The notes: generated by a model from the sequence alone, not told the origin. Shown: positions 21,685 through 34,820, counted from the stretch's first letter. The stretch: DNA of 64,000 nt from Cryptomeria japonica (GCF_030272615.1 NC_081410.1:145322349-145386348), one strand, 5' to 3'. Program-made: numbers and translations.

Positions 21685-23099
21685 ATCCTCAACCTCATCC
21701 TTTTGCTTATCCTCATCATCATCCCCATCCTGATCTCCATCTCCGGTATCAGGATCACCTCCGTATCTGCCTACCTCTTGCTCCTCTGTGTCATTTGCAT
21801 GGTCCGGGGTTCCATCTAGGGAAGTCTACTAGGAATATGGTTCCAAGGTATGTCCTCCTCCACCTTGTGATGTATCATTGGTGCACGCTTGAATCATCTT
21901 TATAATCTATCCCTATGTCCTAATCTGACCCACCTGAATTTGTGATGTTGATCTCATCACTCGTACGCCTAGGAATGGCTCCTAGCCTTGGCATCACTCA
22001 TGAGTGTTGGATGTATACAGGCACATCAATAGGAGCACACTACATGAACCTAAACTACCGCTAAACTTGATTGAAGTAGAAAGGAATGATTATGTGGCTA
22101 TATCGTCCCTCTCGTAGATGGTTCCTCTACATGTTGAACATATTTCTATGTAGCCCTGCCCACATGGACATCTTGAGGTAGGGTCTCCATATGATCCAAC
22201 CTGCTTTCAATCTATTTATGATCAACCTCCAATACAAGAGATCGTTGAATTGCCACTCATGGGTAAGAGGATAAGCATATACCATAGGCTACTCTGTGAC
22301 TAGCTCTCTGGGGGCTCCACCAAGTCTAGTGAATGTAATATGCTCAAACATCCACACCTGTAGTAGTGTGCATGTCATAAGGTTGCATCCCTGTCTAAAC
22401 ACATAATCTTCAAGGTCATGATAGAGATGTGCAAGCATGCTCCGATCTCAAGAGTACACTCTCATGTGTCTCTCCATAACTTGTATGGTGTAGATGAGTC
22501 CTTCGTGCATATGTGTGTCACTCCCATTGGGACACAAAGCTAATGCACGGGTCTCAATCATGATTCGTCTCACCAATGGAACCTCGTCTATAGAGTGTAT
22601 GAGCTAGCTAACCATAATGCAACCCCTCATCTCACTGCGTATCACTCTCCCCATAGCATATACCTACTCTCTCCTATAATCCTCCTCTATGCAGTAGGAT
22701 CGATATCTAACAGTCTCTCCTCTAATGGATAGGCACAGAATACAGTACACATCCTCTAGGGTGACTTTCATCTCCCCCACTGGTAGTGAGAATGTTGAGG
22801 TATCTACATCCCACTTGTCCATCAGCATAGCAGAATGGAATCAGATGGTCGGCATGGTCATCACATCCCACAAACCCATTGCATGTAACAAATCCCTCTC
22901 CCCTACCATCAGTCTTGGAATATGCTCCCGAAGGCTCCGAAAGGTGAGACTAGCAGTATGCTCTCAGATGCACTCTAGTGTGTGCAAAATGCAAAGAAAT
23001 CTCTCATCAATAATTGATCAATCATCTATCATCATCTAATCAAAGTAATCATTTTATCATTCCTATCATTCATTGCCTGATCTAAGTGTTGACGTTGGT

Positions 23100-23230
23100 C
23101 ACCCCAAACAAGGACCAGGGTGCCCTATAGGGACCATGGCACCAAGAGGGGACCATGGTGCCTAGAGGGGACCATGGCACTCCCTTGGGACCATGGTGGC
23201 CTAGGAGGACTAGGGCGCCTTAAGACCCCT
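23100..23230. repeat. Tandem ~19-bp repeat, GGGACCATGGCACC type
   Basis: Six degenerate copies of ggggaccatggtgccta follow one another, alternating ..ggcacc and ..ggtgcc. The array lies in the intron of the antisense PMD gene, just left of solo LTR s3. It is unusually GC-rich for this window. Confidence 0.85.
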
Positions 23231-23277
23231 AGGTGTCCAAAGGGTGGGCCCCCGCCTGGACTAGGTGATGACATCAT

Positions 23278-24753
23278 TGTTGGCATATGTGTAGAGCTTG
23301 ATGACATGATGATATTGTATGTTGTCATTGATGTCAATATGTTGAAGTGTGAATCGGTATATTGATATAAGCAAACTAGCAAGAGAACTGGTATGATTAT
23401 GTGAACCGGTACATATATGGAAAGGTGAACTGGTATGTTGGAATGAGAACCAGTATATGGGAAGTTTTGTATCGGGGTTTCATTTGGCATGATTATTGGT
23501 CGGTAGTCTCAGCTTCAGGGTTCCCGGTTGATGCATTCCAAGCCTGTGTGATTCAACTGATGACATCTTGTGATGAGTTAGCATTATAATGAAGATCATA
23601 TCGTATTGCCATGTCATCCTTGTGCATGTGAAGGATTTCCTTAAGGATCTTGCATGGAAATTGATCCTATCTACCTCAAGAATGTGTGAAGTCTCTGTAA
23701 ATGGTGGAGACCACATGATGGGTTATTAGCTTTCTGAAGTGGCAAAGAATGAATGTTGGAGAATGTCTTGAGATCTATTCAAGACTATTGTATTCAATGC
23801 AGTGTGATTAACGGTCAGGATTGAACCGACTGAAATGATAAACCTAAATGTTCAGGGTTTAGGGTTTATGCTACCGACCTATCTGTTTCCTATAAGGTCG
23901 ATGATGTTTTTCATTTTGAAGTTGTTGGAAAATGTTATGTGTGTATCCAAGTGAAGAGATACCTGATTCTTGCCAGACTGGAGAAATATGTGTATACCAG
24001 CAGAGTGTGATTGCAAAAGAAAAGGAACTAAAGAGGATATGCCTTGGCATTGTGTGTTGTTTTTCAGATCAGTGATTTACCTATTGACTTCTAACCATTT
24101 CAGCAGTTGGAAAATCCCTTAACCTGGTAGCTTTAACAAGCTTTTGTATAAATCCTTTAACAGGGTGACTCAATTCAATGAGTTCTTGAAATCCTCTTGC
24201 GAGGTAACCTTTAACCGGGTATTTAAGCCATCCCTTAACTGGGTGATCCCTAGCAGGATCAGTTCCTAGCAGAACCTATTGTAAAAGTCTTTAATTGGAC
24301 TAGGCTCCTAACAGAGTGGACTTTAGAAGAGTTCAAAGAACAACTTGTTGGTAGTCATCCCCACCATGGATTTTCCCAATTGGGTTTCCACGTGAAAAAT
24401 CAGTGTGTCATGTGTGATGCTTTTCTGTGATGCTTTAATATTTTCTGTTAAGTGGTAATGCATGTTGGTCCAGTGATTATTATATGTCTAATGATGTAGT
24501 ACCTGCCTATGCATGTGAGTGAAGTGAATAGGAGATGTTAGGTGAGGTGAAAATCTAGGTATTAACTAGTTTATATCTTTCACAATCTCATTGTATTTTA
24601 CCGGTAGTGCCCTGATTTAGATCAGTGATATTATTTACTAGTTAAAGTGCAGTCTGTGTAGTCAAATTAGTTTAGAGAAAGTTTTTGTCTATACTAATTC
24701 ACCCCCCACTCTCAGTACTGGTTTGGTACTAACTAATTCATCATTATTCATCA
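23278..24753 (+). mobile_element. Solo LTR s3 (copia type) in PMD intron of D
   Basis: A 1,476-bp segment TGTTGGCATATG...TTCATCA flanked by ATCAT (23273-23277 and 24754-24758). It shares gttgtcattgatgtcaat, ggtaacctttaac-type words, the gggtttccacgtgaaaaat block (24383-24401) and ATTCACCCCCCACTCTCAG (24697-24715) with s2. No internal coding. Confidence 0.9.
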
Positions 24754-24927
24754 ATCATCAATTCTGAAAACTATGAAAACATGACAAAGAAAAATGCAAT
24801 CAATGGAAAGTCAACTCACCTAGTCGAGCAAACGATCGTCAAGTAAAGACTGACGTAGGATCTCCATCCGTGTAGGATGCTCAAGTCGGGGTCCATGCAT
24901 GATGGCTTTTATGTGGGCTCCTCTACA

Positions 24928-25507
24928 ATGAATAGTGACAAAAAGTTAGAAAGTGACAAATGAAGGTGTCATTTTCATATTTGTGTTATGCACTTTTTGA
25001 CTTTATGTTTTTAAGTTAAAACCCTAATTTCTGCACTTTTTATTCATTCTATCATATCTTGAGCTAGGAATCTCTGATTCTCACACCGTCGGTGGCATTG
25101 GAATCATGAGTTTTCTCTCTCACTCCGTATTTGTTCCATGGCATTGGAATGATGATTTTACCCTCTCGCTCCACATTAGTTCCATAATGAACTTGCATCA
25201 TCATGATCTTTATCACAATTCATTGTGGAAAACATGATACCCTATTTCACCTCATAAATAATCAAGTCGAAACAAGGGGGCATATAACTACCCAAGAATT
25301 TCATCACCTTTCTTAGTAAGCATTAGGTGATTTTGTGATCTAACATGTGGTTTTGTAGGGTGTAGTTCCTAACTGTGTACTGCAGATACTGTTGGGGGCT
25401 TCATTCGACAACTTATGGATATATCCTTTTTGAAATGATGTTTACTTTTCAGTACTTTATCTTGCATATGCATGTAGTATCATATGACTGCTAAAGTGGG
25501 GGCTAAA
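24928..25507. other. Element D 3' spacer with polypurine tract
   Basis: About 580 bp between the PMD exon and the 3' LTR. A short near-repeat (ggcattggaat(c/g)atgat at about 25093 and 25141) is present. The last 15 nt, AAAGTGGGGGCTAAA at 25493-25507, form the polypurine tract. An upstream PMD exon, if any, would lie here but I could not identify it. Confidence 0.6.
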
Positions 25508-27108
25508 TGTAGTGTCGTTAATTGTACACCCTGGCTAGGGTGGTACAATTTCACACTTAGGTTAGCACCCACCTTAGTTTGTTTTGCATCTTGCATTTCT
25601 CATTCCCCTTTAAGAATTTAATTAAATCTAAGGTCATGTCTCATCACTTTACACATTACAAACTTGGGCCCTTTTCCCTAAGTGTCCCCCTTTTCATATT
25701 ATTCCTCCAATGAATCATTTAATCATAAACCCTAATTATGTCTTATTTCAACCATTTAGGCCCAATTTCAGATATTGAAACATCTTGAAATTAGCTATAA
25801 CTTTGGGATGCACTATAATATCATCACATCTAACGACCTTGAAAATTCGGCGAAAAGTTGGTTGGACCGTGGCAGGAATGCACATGGTCTGTGGCTTTTT
25901 TCCCAAAATTTTGGGAGCACAATCCTATGATATGATAATGCTTAACCCCAAAATATCAGTGGGAAATTCAAATCCTAGGTTGGCCTAAACATGAAATTAA
26001 GATCTAGGGTTTCATACATAATAGCTCTCTTTCTTCATTTGAAGGGTTCTTCTTCTAAGAATCTATGGGCAGGTTTTTGGAGTATTAGAGCCTTCTTTGT
26101 AGAAAAAGAGTAGATCTTTGAAGTCTTCAACAACATTTAACATTCATCCATCAAACATTTATCAAGCATCATTTTATCAATTGGGGGCTTTTGAAGATGT
26201 AGAAGAACAATAGGAGATCATCGATTAACGATTGGCTTGTACGTCTCCCTTGGGGTTGGGTATGGTTTCATGGTGTTTTCATATCTTTGCATAAGCTTCA
26301 TTTTGATTCATATTCATGCTTTAGATTACTTTTCATTATGGATGTAGAGCATTTACTTTGTCAATTATAAGCAATTAGGGTTTACTCTTTAGGGTTGCTC
26401 TAGGTTGTTTAATTTCATTCTTAGGATCTTGCATATACACAAGGTTCTTGCACACACATTTTTTAGTACATTATCGGCTAATAATGTAGGTGGAAATCAC
26501 CAACATAGGGATTTGACTAAGGAAAAACCCTATATAGCCACCCCAAACCTTCCATTTTTAGATTGCAGGTGCAGAAATAGAAATCTGGAAGCAGGTACAG
26601 GTCTGGAACAGGCATCTACATCACCCAGAAACTTCAAAAGTGTAGAAACATGTCAAGGATAGAGGTGTGGCACCTTGGTCCTTCCCTCTATTATTAGGAC
26701 TTGGTAGAACAACTCACAGATCCTAGAATCCCTCCTCTTAGTTGTAGCTCCAGAAACAGTGGCGTGGCACCCTAGTCCCAGAAATTTGTGCTCAATTTTA
26801 GACACAAGTGTGCCTCTAAATTTACCTTATGATCTGTACTTTTCAAAAGTGTATCAATTGTTCTTTGATCTACATTCTCATATTAGGATTTTTTTGCTTA
26901 CCTATTTTCTAGGTTAGCTTGTATTTTGCATCATTCCTCTCTCATTTACAGCAAAGGAATAGAAAACTTAAGAGGTAATCCACAACTCTCTCTTTCTCAT
27001 AAGAAGTAGCTAATGTGCATTACCTCCCTAGGCTCTTTCGTATTCCATGAGTGTGTATGAGAGTGGAATTAGGGTTTTCATACTTAGTCTCACTTTTTCC
27101 CCTACACG
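25508..27108 (+). repeat. Element D 3' LTR
   Basis: Starts TGTAGTGTC, ends CTACACG (last A changed to G relative to the 5' LTR). About 1,601 bp against 1,669 bp in the 5' LTR; the difference is mainly one 19-bp duplication and a block near 26660-26690. Confidence 0.92.
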
Positions 27109-27113
27109 AGGTG

Positions 27114-27890
27114 GAGCAAAGCATGGTGACAATGAGAACTAGCGAGTTACACTTCCATCAGGTGGTAATATGTCGATATGCTTTGAGATGGTCTTGGTGG
27201 GGACCACGACTGACTCATGGTGTTATTTTAAGTTGGAAGATAATTATTGGTCTAAATGGGAACATTAGCAGATAGTTGTAAGGATTCTATGGGGACCATG
27301 ATGGACTCGTTTTGACCTATCGAGTTATTTGTTGACAATTGGTGGAAATTAGAATGACTCAGATGAAGTGATGGCAACAACATGTGTGTTATTGACATTC
27401 TAAGAAGTTTGATAGTTGGAAGATGGACTAACTAAAATGAACTATTTTTCAACAGAGATATTTAAACGTTTGGAAAACAATTGCAATTAGAAGGATTGTG
27501 TGGTAATGATTTCTACCATTGTGAAAAAGAGGATTGAAGTAATCGATTGATAATTCTGTAAAAGTTGAATTGAAAATCCAATTAAGATTGTAATCTTTTG
27601 TACTACTACCTGAACAGAGACCAAATCAAAGCTTAAAAATTTGTAAACTTGTATGTAAATAGTTTTACTGTAATGCAAGAAATTGCTTTGGTGTGTGGAT
27701 CTTTTCACCCGTAAGGGTTTTCCCACGTGAATTCTAGTGTAATACTTTGTGTTTGTGTTTTTCATGTTGCCCTATTTATCTTGTATTATGTATCTTAAGT
27801 TATTGTAATTCAAATTGAAGCACTCATCTGCTTCACTTCTCTAAGAAATTAACATTAGGAAGGTGTTTTCTATACTCTACTTTCCTTACA
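27114..27890 (+). repeat. Element C 5' LTR, right part
   Basis: Continues the LTR of C after D, aligning to 47361-47916 and 49509-49702. It contains cacccgtaagggttttccc (about 27706-27724) followed by CACGTGAATT, and ends CTTTCCTTACA. Confidence 0.93.
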
Positions 27891-27892
27891 AG

Positions 27893-27905
27893 TTGTATCA
27901 GATCT
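27893..27905 (+). promoter_or_regulatory. Element C primer binding site, degenerate
   Basis: TTGTATCAGATC differs by two positions from the initiator-Met tRNA complement TTGGTATCAGAGC and lies 2 nt inside the LTR. Confidence 0.75.
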
Positions 27906-27999
27906 TCGCCAGTTATGTTATCCTTGTGGGTAGGGCAGGTTTTTGTGTTAATTATACAGTGGGAGATTTGTACAGGTTTGTTTGAAATTGTAGACTAAG

Positions 28000-28760
28000 A
28001 TGGCAAGCACATTAGGAAGAGTGCACATTGAGAAATTCAATGGCAGTAGCTATGAGTTATGGAAACTCAAGATGGAAGACCTGTTGTTTGATAGAGACCT
28101 TTGGGTTGCACTATCTAGATCAAAACCATTAGGCATGAAACAAGAAGATTATGATCTTATAGATAGGAAGGCCAAAGGGTTGATTAGATTATTATGCCAT
28201 ACGGATTTTGTTCTCTTGAATGTTCATGAGGAGAAGACAACAGATTCCCTATGGAAGAAGCTTGGTAATATTTTTATCAGGGAAAGTTTCTAGTAAATAA
28301 GTTGTTCATAAGGAAGAAGTTATACTCCTTGAAGATGAGCAAAGGGACATCTATGACAAATCATTTAAATGCTTTCAACATGATCATTGCACAGTTAACT
28401 TATGTGGGAGATAATATTGAGGATGAGGAACAGTGTATGCTTTTGTTGTGTTCCTTGTCAGACACATGGGACCATCTGGTGATGGATATTGGGAGTACAA
28501 CAACCACTTTCAAAATGGAGGATGTGATTTCTTCACTACTCTCAGAAGAGGCATGAAGAAATTCTTCTGAAATGGCCAAGGAGGCCCTTGCTATTTGAGG
28601 TAGATCAAAAGAGAAAGGCAAACAGAAGGACAAGAATTTCCAAATCCAAATCAAAGGAGAGATCAAAGTCTCCTGGGAAGAAGTCCAAGTTGAAATGTTG
28701 GAGGCAGACTGGCCATATCTGAAAGGATTGTAAAGAGGAGAAAAAGAAGAAGAACTCTTC
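28000..28760 (+). pseudogene. Element C gag with CCHC knuckle
   Basis: ATG 28000 opens MASTLGRVHIEKFNGSSYEL, then WKLKMEDLLFDRDLWVAL, the N-terminus of plant Ty1/copia Gag. After a frame change at about 28290 it continues KKLYSLKMSKGTSMTNHLNA and LLCSLSDTWDHLVMDI (UBN2-type Gag core). A stop at 28554 is followed by a basic region and one knuckle, CWRQTGHI*KDC near 28697 (stop inside, second Cys lost). It would form the particle shell. Non-functional. Confidence 0.88.
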
Positions 28761-29911
28761 TAATATCGAATATTTTCATAGCGATACAGATGCCTTCATT
28801 TCTACCTTGGCAACACAAACAACTCACAATATCTAGTTAATCGATTCGGGTGCATCTTTCCACATGACATCTTATAGATAATGGTTTTCCAAGTATTAAG
28901 AGAATGATGGTGGAAAGTTTTACTTGGCTAGTGATTCATCTCTTGAAATTGTAGGTCAGGAAAGAGTCATATTTATTTTCCTAATGGAAGAACGAAGGGA
29001 ATTGATGGTGTAATGCACATACCATGTCTGGCTCGTAATGTTCTTTCTATTAGTAAGTTGAATGATGTTGGTGTACAAGTATTATTCTCAGGCGATGGTT
29101 GTAAAATAACTAGAGGATCTATACTATTGGCTAAGGGTGTAAGGATTGGTACTCTGTTCAAGTTGGATGCACAGTCTATTTAATGTAGCAATGTCTCTGG
29201 AAAGTCAGATAAGGCTACTTGGAAGAAGAATGTTGCAAGTTCAATGGAGGTTAAACTTCCTGCTGAGAAATCCATGCTTTGGTATCATAGACTCGATCAC
29301 ATAGGAGAGAAGGGCTTAAAAGATCTGAAAAAAAAAAACCTGGTAGAGGGACTTGATGATTATAACTTTTGAATTTGAATTTTGCGAACATTGTATATAT
29401 GGAAAGCAACACCATGTTTTATTTTATTCTAGTCCTTATAAATCTTCTAGTTTGCTAGATTATATTCACTCTGATGTATTTGGTCTAGTTAATGTTCCTT
29501 CATTGTCGAATTCTAGATATTATGTTTCTTTTATAGATGATTATTTGAGAAGGGAATTTGTGTATTTTTTGAAAATAAATCAAAAGTGTTTAGTAAGTTT
29601 AAGGATTTTAAAACCTTTGTTGAAAATTAGACTAGTAGGAAAATTAAATGTCTAAGGACTGATAATGGTGGTGAGTTATGCTCTATGGAATTTGATCAAT
29701 TTTGCAAAGACCATGGAATTAAAAGACATAAGACTACACCTTACACTCCACAGCAAAATGAAGTTGTTGAAAGATTGAATAGAATGTTGATGAAAAAGGT
29801 GAGAAGCATCTTGAGTAGTGCTGGTTTGGAGTAGAATGTCTAGGTTAAGGCTATGTCTACAGCATGTTATTTACAAAATAGATCTCCCACTTCAATGCTA
29901 GTGGATAAAAT
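28761..29911 (+). pseudogene. Element C protease and integrase, first part
   Basis: The protease active site is clear: LIDSGASFHMTS near 28840. The GAG-pre-integrase block (WYHRLDHIGEKGLKDL and CEHCIYGKQHH, 29282-29420) and the integrase core (DYIHSDVFG, YYVSFIDDY, CLRTDNGGELCS, TPQQNEVVERLNR) follow, with the D-D-E residues present. Stops and frameshifts occur at several places (for example 29653 and 29832). It is cut at 29911 by E; the next integrase piece is at 38024-38166. Confidence 0.88.
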
Positions 29912-31150
29912 TGATGAAATTATAAGGCACTAAGAGGGGGGGGTGAATCAGTGATAGTAAAAATAATACAAAATTGAATATCAATTTCACCAACTTAAAA
30001 CTCAATAGAAATGCAAGAAATAACACCCACTATACAATCACCACATAAAGCATAAACCACATGCATAAGAGTTTATATGTGGAAAACACAAATGGGAAAA
30101 ACCACGGTGGGAGTTAGTACCCACAAGATCCACTATCTGCAGTATAGAGATTTGACTGGTTAAGGTCTACAACACCCGGTTAGGGGCACACCCTGTTAGA
30201 AGTGTCTAAGCCTAGTTAAGAGCTTTACAAAAAGGCCTGCGAGGACCAACCCTGTTAGGAGCTACCCAAGTTACTGGGATTTGAAAACACAAGCTAATAT
30301 GTCACCTGGTTAGAGGGTTTAATTATGATAGCACCTTGTTAGGAGTGACCTTGTAAGAGGATTTTCTTGATGCAACTATTAGGAAGACAACAAGTACAAA
30401 TGATCTTAGTTTAACACCTTCTGTGTCTGATAAGATCTTCTTCAGAACATTACATTATCACAAAGACTTCATCTCTCAAATCCTCTGATCTTTGCACTAT
30501 CAAAAATAGAAAATTCACTCATCACATATCACATTATCAAGCTCATATATATATATCCTTTCATACCTCACCACACAATTAAAATTATCATAAGGTCAAC
30601 TAGAACCTCACTACAATTCCCTAGGTTCAATGCATCTAGACAATCTTGCATTGTATACTTTAGTTATGTTGGCCACCGACATAACAAATCCAATTCTATG
30701 TCGTTTTACTGATCTGAGTGATTTTCATCACTACCGGTTAACTGTGTTTCTTGGTCTCTGCCTTGTTGATCAAATTTCATTCATCTAATCAAATCTTCTC
30801 ATGCAGTCATGAAGTTATCTTCATCTGATAGTCATCAACATTGCTGCAAAACCACATTCCTTCATCCTTCATGGATTTCATCTACCGGTTGTCGGTGTGA
30901 GACTATGTCAGTCATTTTATTGGTGGAAGTCCTAATTACCGGTTCTGATAAAATTGTCTCTTCTTTACCAGTTAAGTCTAGTCGGCTGACCTATAGGACT
31001 TAGATGACTTAAAGAAATATAGTTTCCATCAATGACAACATACAAAATAGTCATCCTACATAAATCTAATCTCTATGCACAATAGACATATACAGGTTGC
31101 ATCAAGCAAATACACATTGCTGGTTTAGTACAAATGATCAAATGCCAACA
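29912..31150 (-). repeat. Element E 3' LTR
   Basis: Begins TGATGAAATTATAAGGCAC and ends GCCAACA. It has the G-tract box (AAGAGGGGGGGGTGAATCAG) near 29930 and tgggaaaaaccacggtggga at about 30090-30109. Its (AT) tract near 30547-30556 is short, unlike the partner LTR. Confidence 0.93.
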
Positions 31151-31482
31151 AGCTCCCCCTTTGGCATTGATGGTAACACTTAGAAAAAAATTTCTCAACT
31201 AAGTGTGCAAAACAAAAATTGCCTTCATGACATACACTCCCCCTTATAAATTGCATGCCATTACAAAAATAAAATCATTACTCCCACTGAACAGTACATA
31301 CAATATTTTGACTCACTTAAACTAATTTTACTCCCCCTTTGACAACAATGCCAAATAAAGAAGTAAGATACATACATTACATCAAAATTTGTCATCAAAA
31401 ACTGTATATATATAGAGAGATAAAAGTTTTAAGGTCTTTACAATGAAATTCTTAAGAAAATATCACTTAAATGACAGTTTAA
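31151..31482. other. Element E polypurine tract and 3' spacer
   Basis: 31151-31179 is the minus-strand polypurine tract and conserved end shared with B and F (two differences). A second similar block, actccccctttgacaacaatg, occurs near 31331. No gene. Confidence 0.7.
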
Positions 31483-34400
31483 CTACTTAAGGTCATTGCC
31501 CCATGTTTCTAACAATGTCTCGGTGATTTCAACATGTGTCAAAATATGTGCAAAAAATTCTTCCATAGCATCAACAGTGGTCATCTCCAGGGCAGTCAAA
31601 ATTTCTTCAGACTCCATGTATGCTCTCAATAAAATTTCAACTTTTAGAATTAATTGATTCTTCATCTCCTTCAAGGATCTCATCCGCTTCACCTGTTCAA
31701 AATCATAAATTTCTAATATGTATTGTAAGGCATCAACTGATTTACCAAAAGCTAAGGTGAAGTCTTGTACTGGTATGTCTGCTTCACTTATCCTTTCGAG
31801 TTCCTTCTATTTATCTTCTCTCTTTTTCTTTAAGTTGGAATAGAGTCATGATACTTTAGATATAGTGGCCATAATTTTACCTTCAGTTTATATTTTGTTT
31901 TTCAAAAGATCTTTGTTCACTGTTAAAGCAACCTTACCTTTGGCAATATGGGTAGCCAAATGTTCTGTATCAGTCTCTAGTAGGAGACTTGACAAAATAT
32001 CAACAGCAGTCCTTATAGTCTTTGCTTCTCTTTGTTTCTCCTTCAATCTTTTCTTTTGTGTCTGGGATTGCATAGCAATAGGAATCTCCATTAATTTAGA
32101 ATAACTCAGAATGTCCATATCTATAGGACCTTTAATGTTGATTGAGTCATCATCATCATCCTCAACTATTATTTTCTTCTTCTTCTACTGATCCTTATTA
32201 TCTGGCTTCTCCTTTTTCTCTGTCATTTCTTCCTCTATTTTCTTCTCTTCCTCCTTTTTCTCTTCTGACTTCTTCTCTGGTTTCTCTTTACCAATCTCTC
32301 TTAGTTCCTTATGTGCTGTTGTAGTGATCGGTGGAAGTTAACTTTCAAAATGATGTTCCTTTATTAGTTGTGGTTGCATTTCCACACTTTGTTTAGTAGT
32401 CGGTGCCTCCCCTACCTTATCAACTGAATCCTTATTATCCTTAATGACAATATTTACATTTGTAGCTGCACTCACATTGACTAGTGCAATCTAAGCCTTT
32501 GTTGACTGTGCATTCACCAGGTACTCAGTTGAGATTTTGTCTGCTTCTTTCTCTTCTCTTTTGTTCTCAACTCATTTCTACTAAGTATCAAACATTTGTA
32601 CATCAACTTCAAAAACATCTACATTATCAGCAGTGTTAGTAACATTATCTGCATCACTGATATCATCATTTGTTATATCTACAGGCTCAGTATCAACAGG
32701 GTCATCTTATAAGTACTTACTATTTGGCTCAAAATCTATAGGCTCAACACCCTTAGGAAAATCTTCTCCCTTTAATTTAACAGGTGTATCATCCTCATCT
32801 TCTTTATCTTTTTCTTCTTCTTCGGGGATGAGACCTAAAGATTTCTTTATCAAAATTTCAGTCTCCTTTTGGACTGATTCAGTATCACCTATCAACATTC
32901 TAGTCAGTCTTTTCTTGTATCTAAGAAGAGATTTTGGATTTACTCGTACCTTCTATTACTTCCTCACTGGCTTACGATTTTGGGTGCTTAAGATTGTAAT
33001 CAATAAATTATTTATCCTGTATGATGGTGGCTTGCCATCTTGCATCAATAATATTATACAAAGGGTCTGGAATTTGCCCTTGTAATTCAATGAGGGATCT
33101 ACTAAACTTGTTCATACTGAAGATGAGTGCATCTTCAATCTCCCTTCGTTGACTTTCAGACAAATGAGTAAACAGTATATGTAAACCTTTGTAAATACCA
33201 TACTCAATAATTCTAATCATTCTAGGGAAATAATCTTCAAGTGTCAATATATTTGAAGTTGCTTTACCTTTTCGAGTAGTCTTCTTCTTCTTAGCACTTT
33301 CCCTTAGTGCTCTCTTATTTTCTTCTGATTCTATTTCCTCAATATCTATCACTGATTTGTGAGCTTTCTCCTTCTTTCTTTTTCTAGTTTGGGCAGTCAT
33401 AACAGGAGGTTCAATAGTTTTACCTTTCCTTCAGAATTGTATCTTAGAGGATTTCCCTCTTTGAGATTCAGCAAGCTTCACCTTATTTTCTTCTGCTTTC
33501 TTCTTCTCAACAGCTTTAGCTGCTCTGGTCTTACCGATGGGGGTACCAATTGGTACACTAGAAGTTCCACCTCGTTGAGCCTCATATTTGGCTCTTGTGG
33601 TAGCTATCTGTTCTTTTGTGAATCCGTCCTGCTCAACGAAGGTTTGTACCTCTTTTCTTACTTTCTTTGCAATCATCGAAAGCTGTAATTCAGAATGCAC
33701 TTTCAATAGTTTCTCTTTGTAGGTTTCACACCTCTCAGCAGTAGCATCTACCAGTTGGCCTAATAAATGGTCAACATAGGCAATGAGTAAATCTTTATCT
33801 ACTTCATATCCCATAGGCATTACCCATGTGGTTCTTGGAATCACAACTTCCATCAAGCATGTATCTATGTCAACCATAAAATAGATAGAAGCCTCATACC
33901 GATTGACTACCTCTGTCGATATGTGTTCCCTAGCATGCATATCCTTCTGAAATTTCTTAAAATATCCCCATGAAATATCATCAAACTTGTTTTTCAACAT
34001 CCTAATGTTGTTATTCATCTTCAATAGGGCAGGTGTCCCGGTTATCCATTGTACATCACCAATACAAGGGAAATTTTTTTGGGAATAGAAGAATAAGCCC
34101 ATGATAAGTTGTCCAAACTTGAATCTAATATTTTTTTCCTTCTTGACTACTTGCAAATTTATCATTAATTGGCTTCTCATTGCTTCACAGAGATCATTAT
34201 TAACATCCTCCTTAATAGGCATTGTGAATAGCTATTGTCGGTATGTTGTTCATTCTTCTTGAATAGAAAATTCTATAGCCAATCACCATAGATGCAAATT
34301 TAACAGCAAGATCATTAATTTCATTCATGGTCATGGCTCTTTTATCCCATCTAGATCCAGTTAACTCCACAACATCATTCTTAGGTATAGACCTAAGTAA

Positions 34401-34820
34401 TGGCACTTCACCAATTGAGAAGAAGTCGGTTACAAAATGGATTTCTTCCTTAGTTATTTTGTGAGGTCTATCCAACCACATAAATTGATCATGAATACAA
34501 CTCAAAACAAATCTCACCAACTCGTCATCAAAATTATCAATGAAATTGATCACATGATGAAAACCTTTATCGGCTACGCTTCTGAACTATTCTTTCAATC
34601 TTCCCTGTTCATTACACAAAGATCTGTATTTCTCATAAATAACTACAACTACCAAGTCTTCAAGTTTGTATTGATAAAAGGATCTTACATCTTCTACATG
34701 CAAAACACCATTTGGTACACCAAATAGGGCACTGATAGGGTCAGTTTCCTCTAATTTGTATGGATGTCGTTTGTATTCAGGCCTTACCCTCTTAGTTACA
34801 TCAAGATGAGGTGAATCCAT
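31483..34820 (-). pseudogene. Element E ORF2: ~1,100-codon homologue of B ORF2
   Basis: ATG 34820 opens MDSPHLDVTKRVRPEYKRHP. Matches to B ORF2: ALFGVPNGVLHVEDVRSFY against AFSQIPKGVVFTEDSRMY; FMWLDRPHKITKEEIHFVT against FLWLDSVHKITKEAVKAIT; FKFGQLIMGLFFYSQKNFP against FRFGNLLVFLMLHI; MEVVIPRTTWVMPMGYEVD against MEAVIPRTIWVTEMGYETD. Then come a Lys/Arg-rich region, an acidic Glu/Asp tract (about 32820) and helical C-terminal segments (32118-31888, 31692-31483). Stops include TAG at 34587; frameshifts are near 34215 and between 33008 and 32898. Function unknown. Confidence 0.82.

Larger units (their letters stand above)
21480..24922 (-). pseudogene. Antisense plant mobile domain (PMD) gene inside D
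   Basis: The exon 24922-24820 encodes MHGPRLEHPTRMEILRQSL and ends at a consensus donor (AG/GTGAGT, GT at 24818-24819). An acceptor lies at 22975-22976 (CACTAG). From 22974 the core reads LTFRSLREHIPRLMVGERDL, LPVGEMKVTLEDVYCILCL and IRGETVRY, the PMD signature (LP.GE.T.TLEDV..LL.L...G). Later come LAHLYHDLEDYVFRQGCNLM and TLLQVWMFEHI, then an acidic tail (Glu run encoded at 21655-21684). PMD proteins (MAIN/MAIL1 family) occur in plant genomes and in transposons. Internal stops are numerous. Its strand is opposite to D, between pol and the 3' LTR. Solo LTR s3 sits in its intron. Confidence 0.85.
10355..27108 (+). mobile_element. Element D: Tat-like Ty3/gypsy element with antisense PMD gene
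   Basis: LTRs are 10355-12023 and 25508-27108. Target duplicates are GGGTG (10350-10354) and AGGTG (27109-27113), and the intact LTR of C reads GATTGGGTGCAACAAAG at this point (47352), which confirms the junction. Order: LTR, primer site, a novel 227-aa ORF, protease, RT, RNase H, a second archaeal-type RNase H, integrase, antisense PMD gene, polypurine tract, LTR. The dual RNase H is a hallmark of the Tat lineage. No capsid domain is recognisable. Three solo LTRs interrupt it, and stops and frameshifts are common in pol. Confidence 0.93.
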
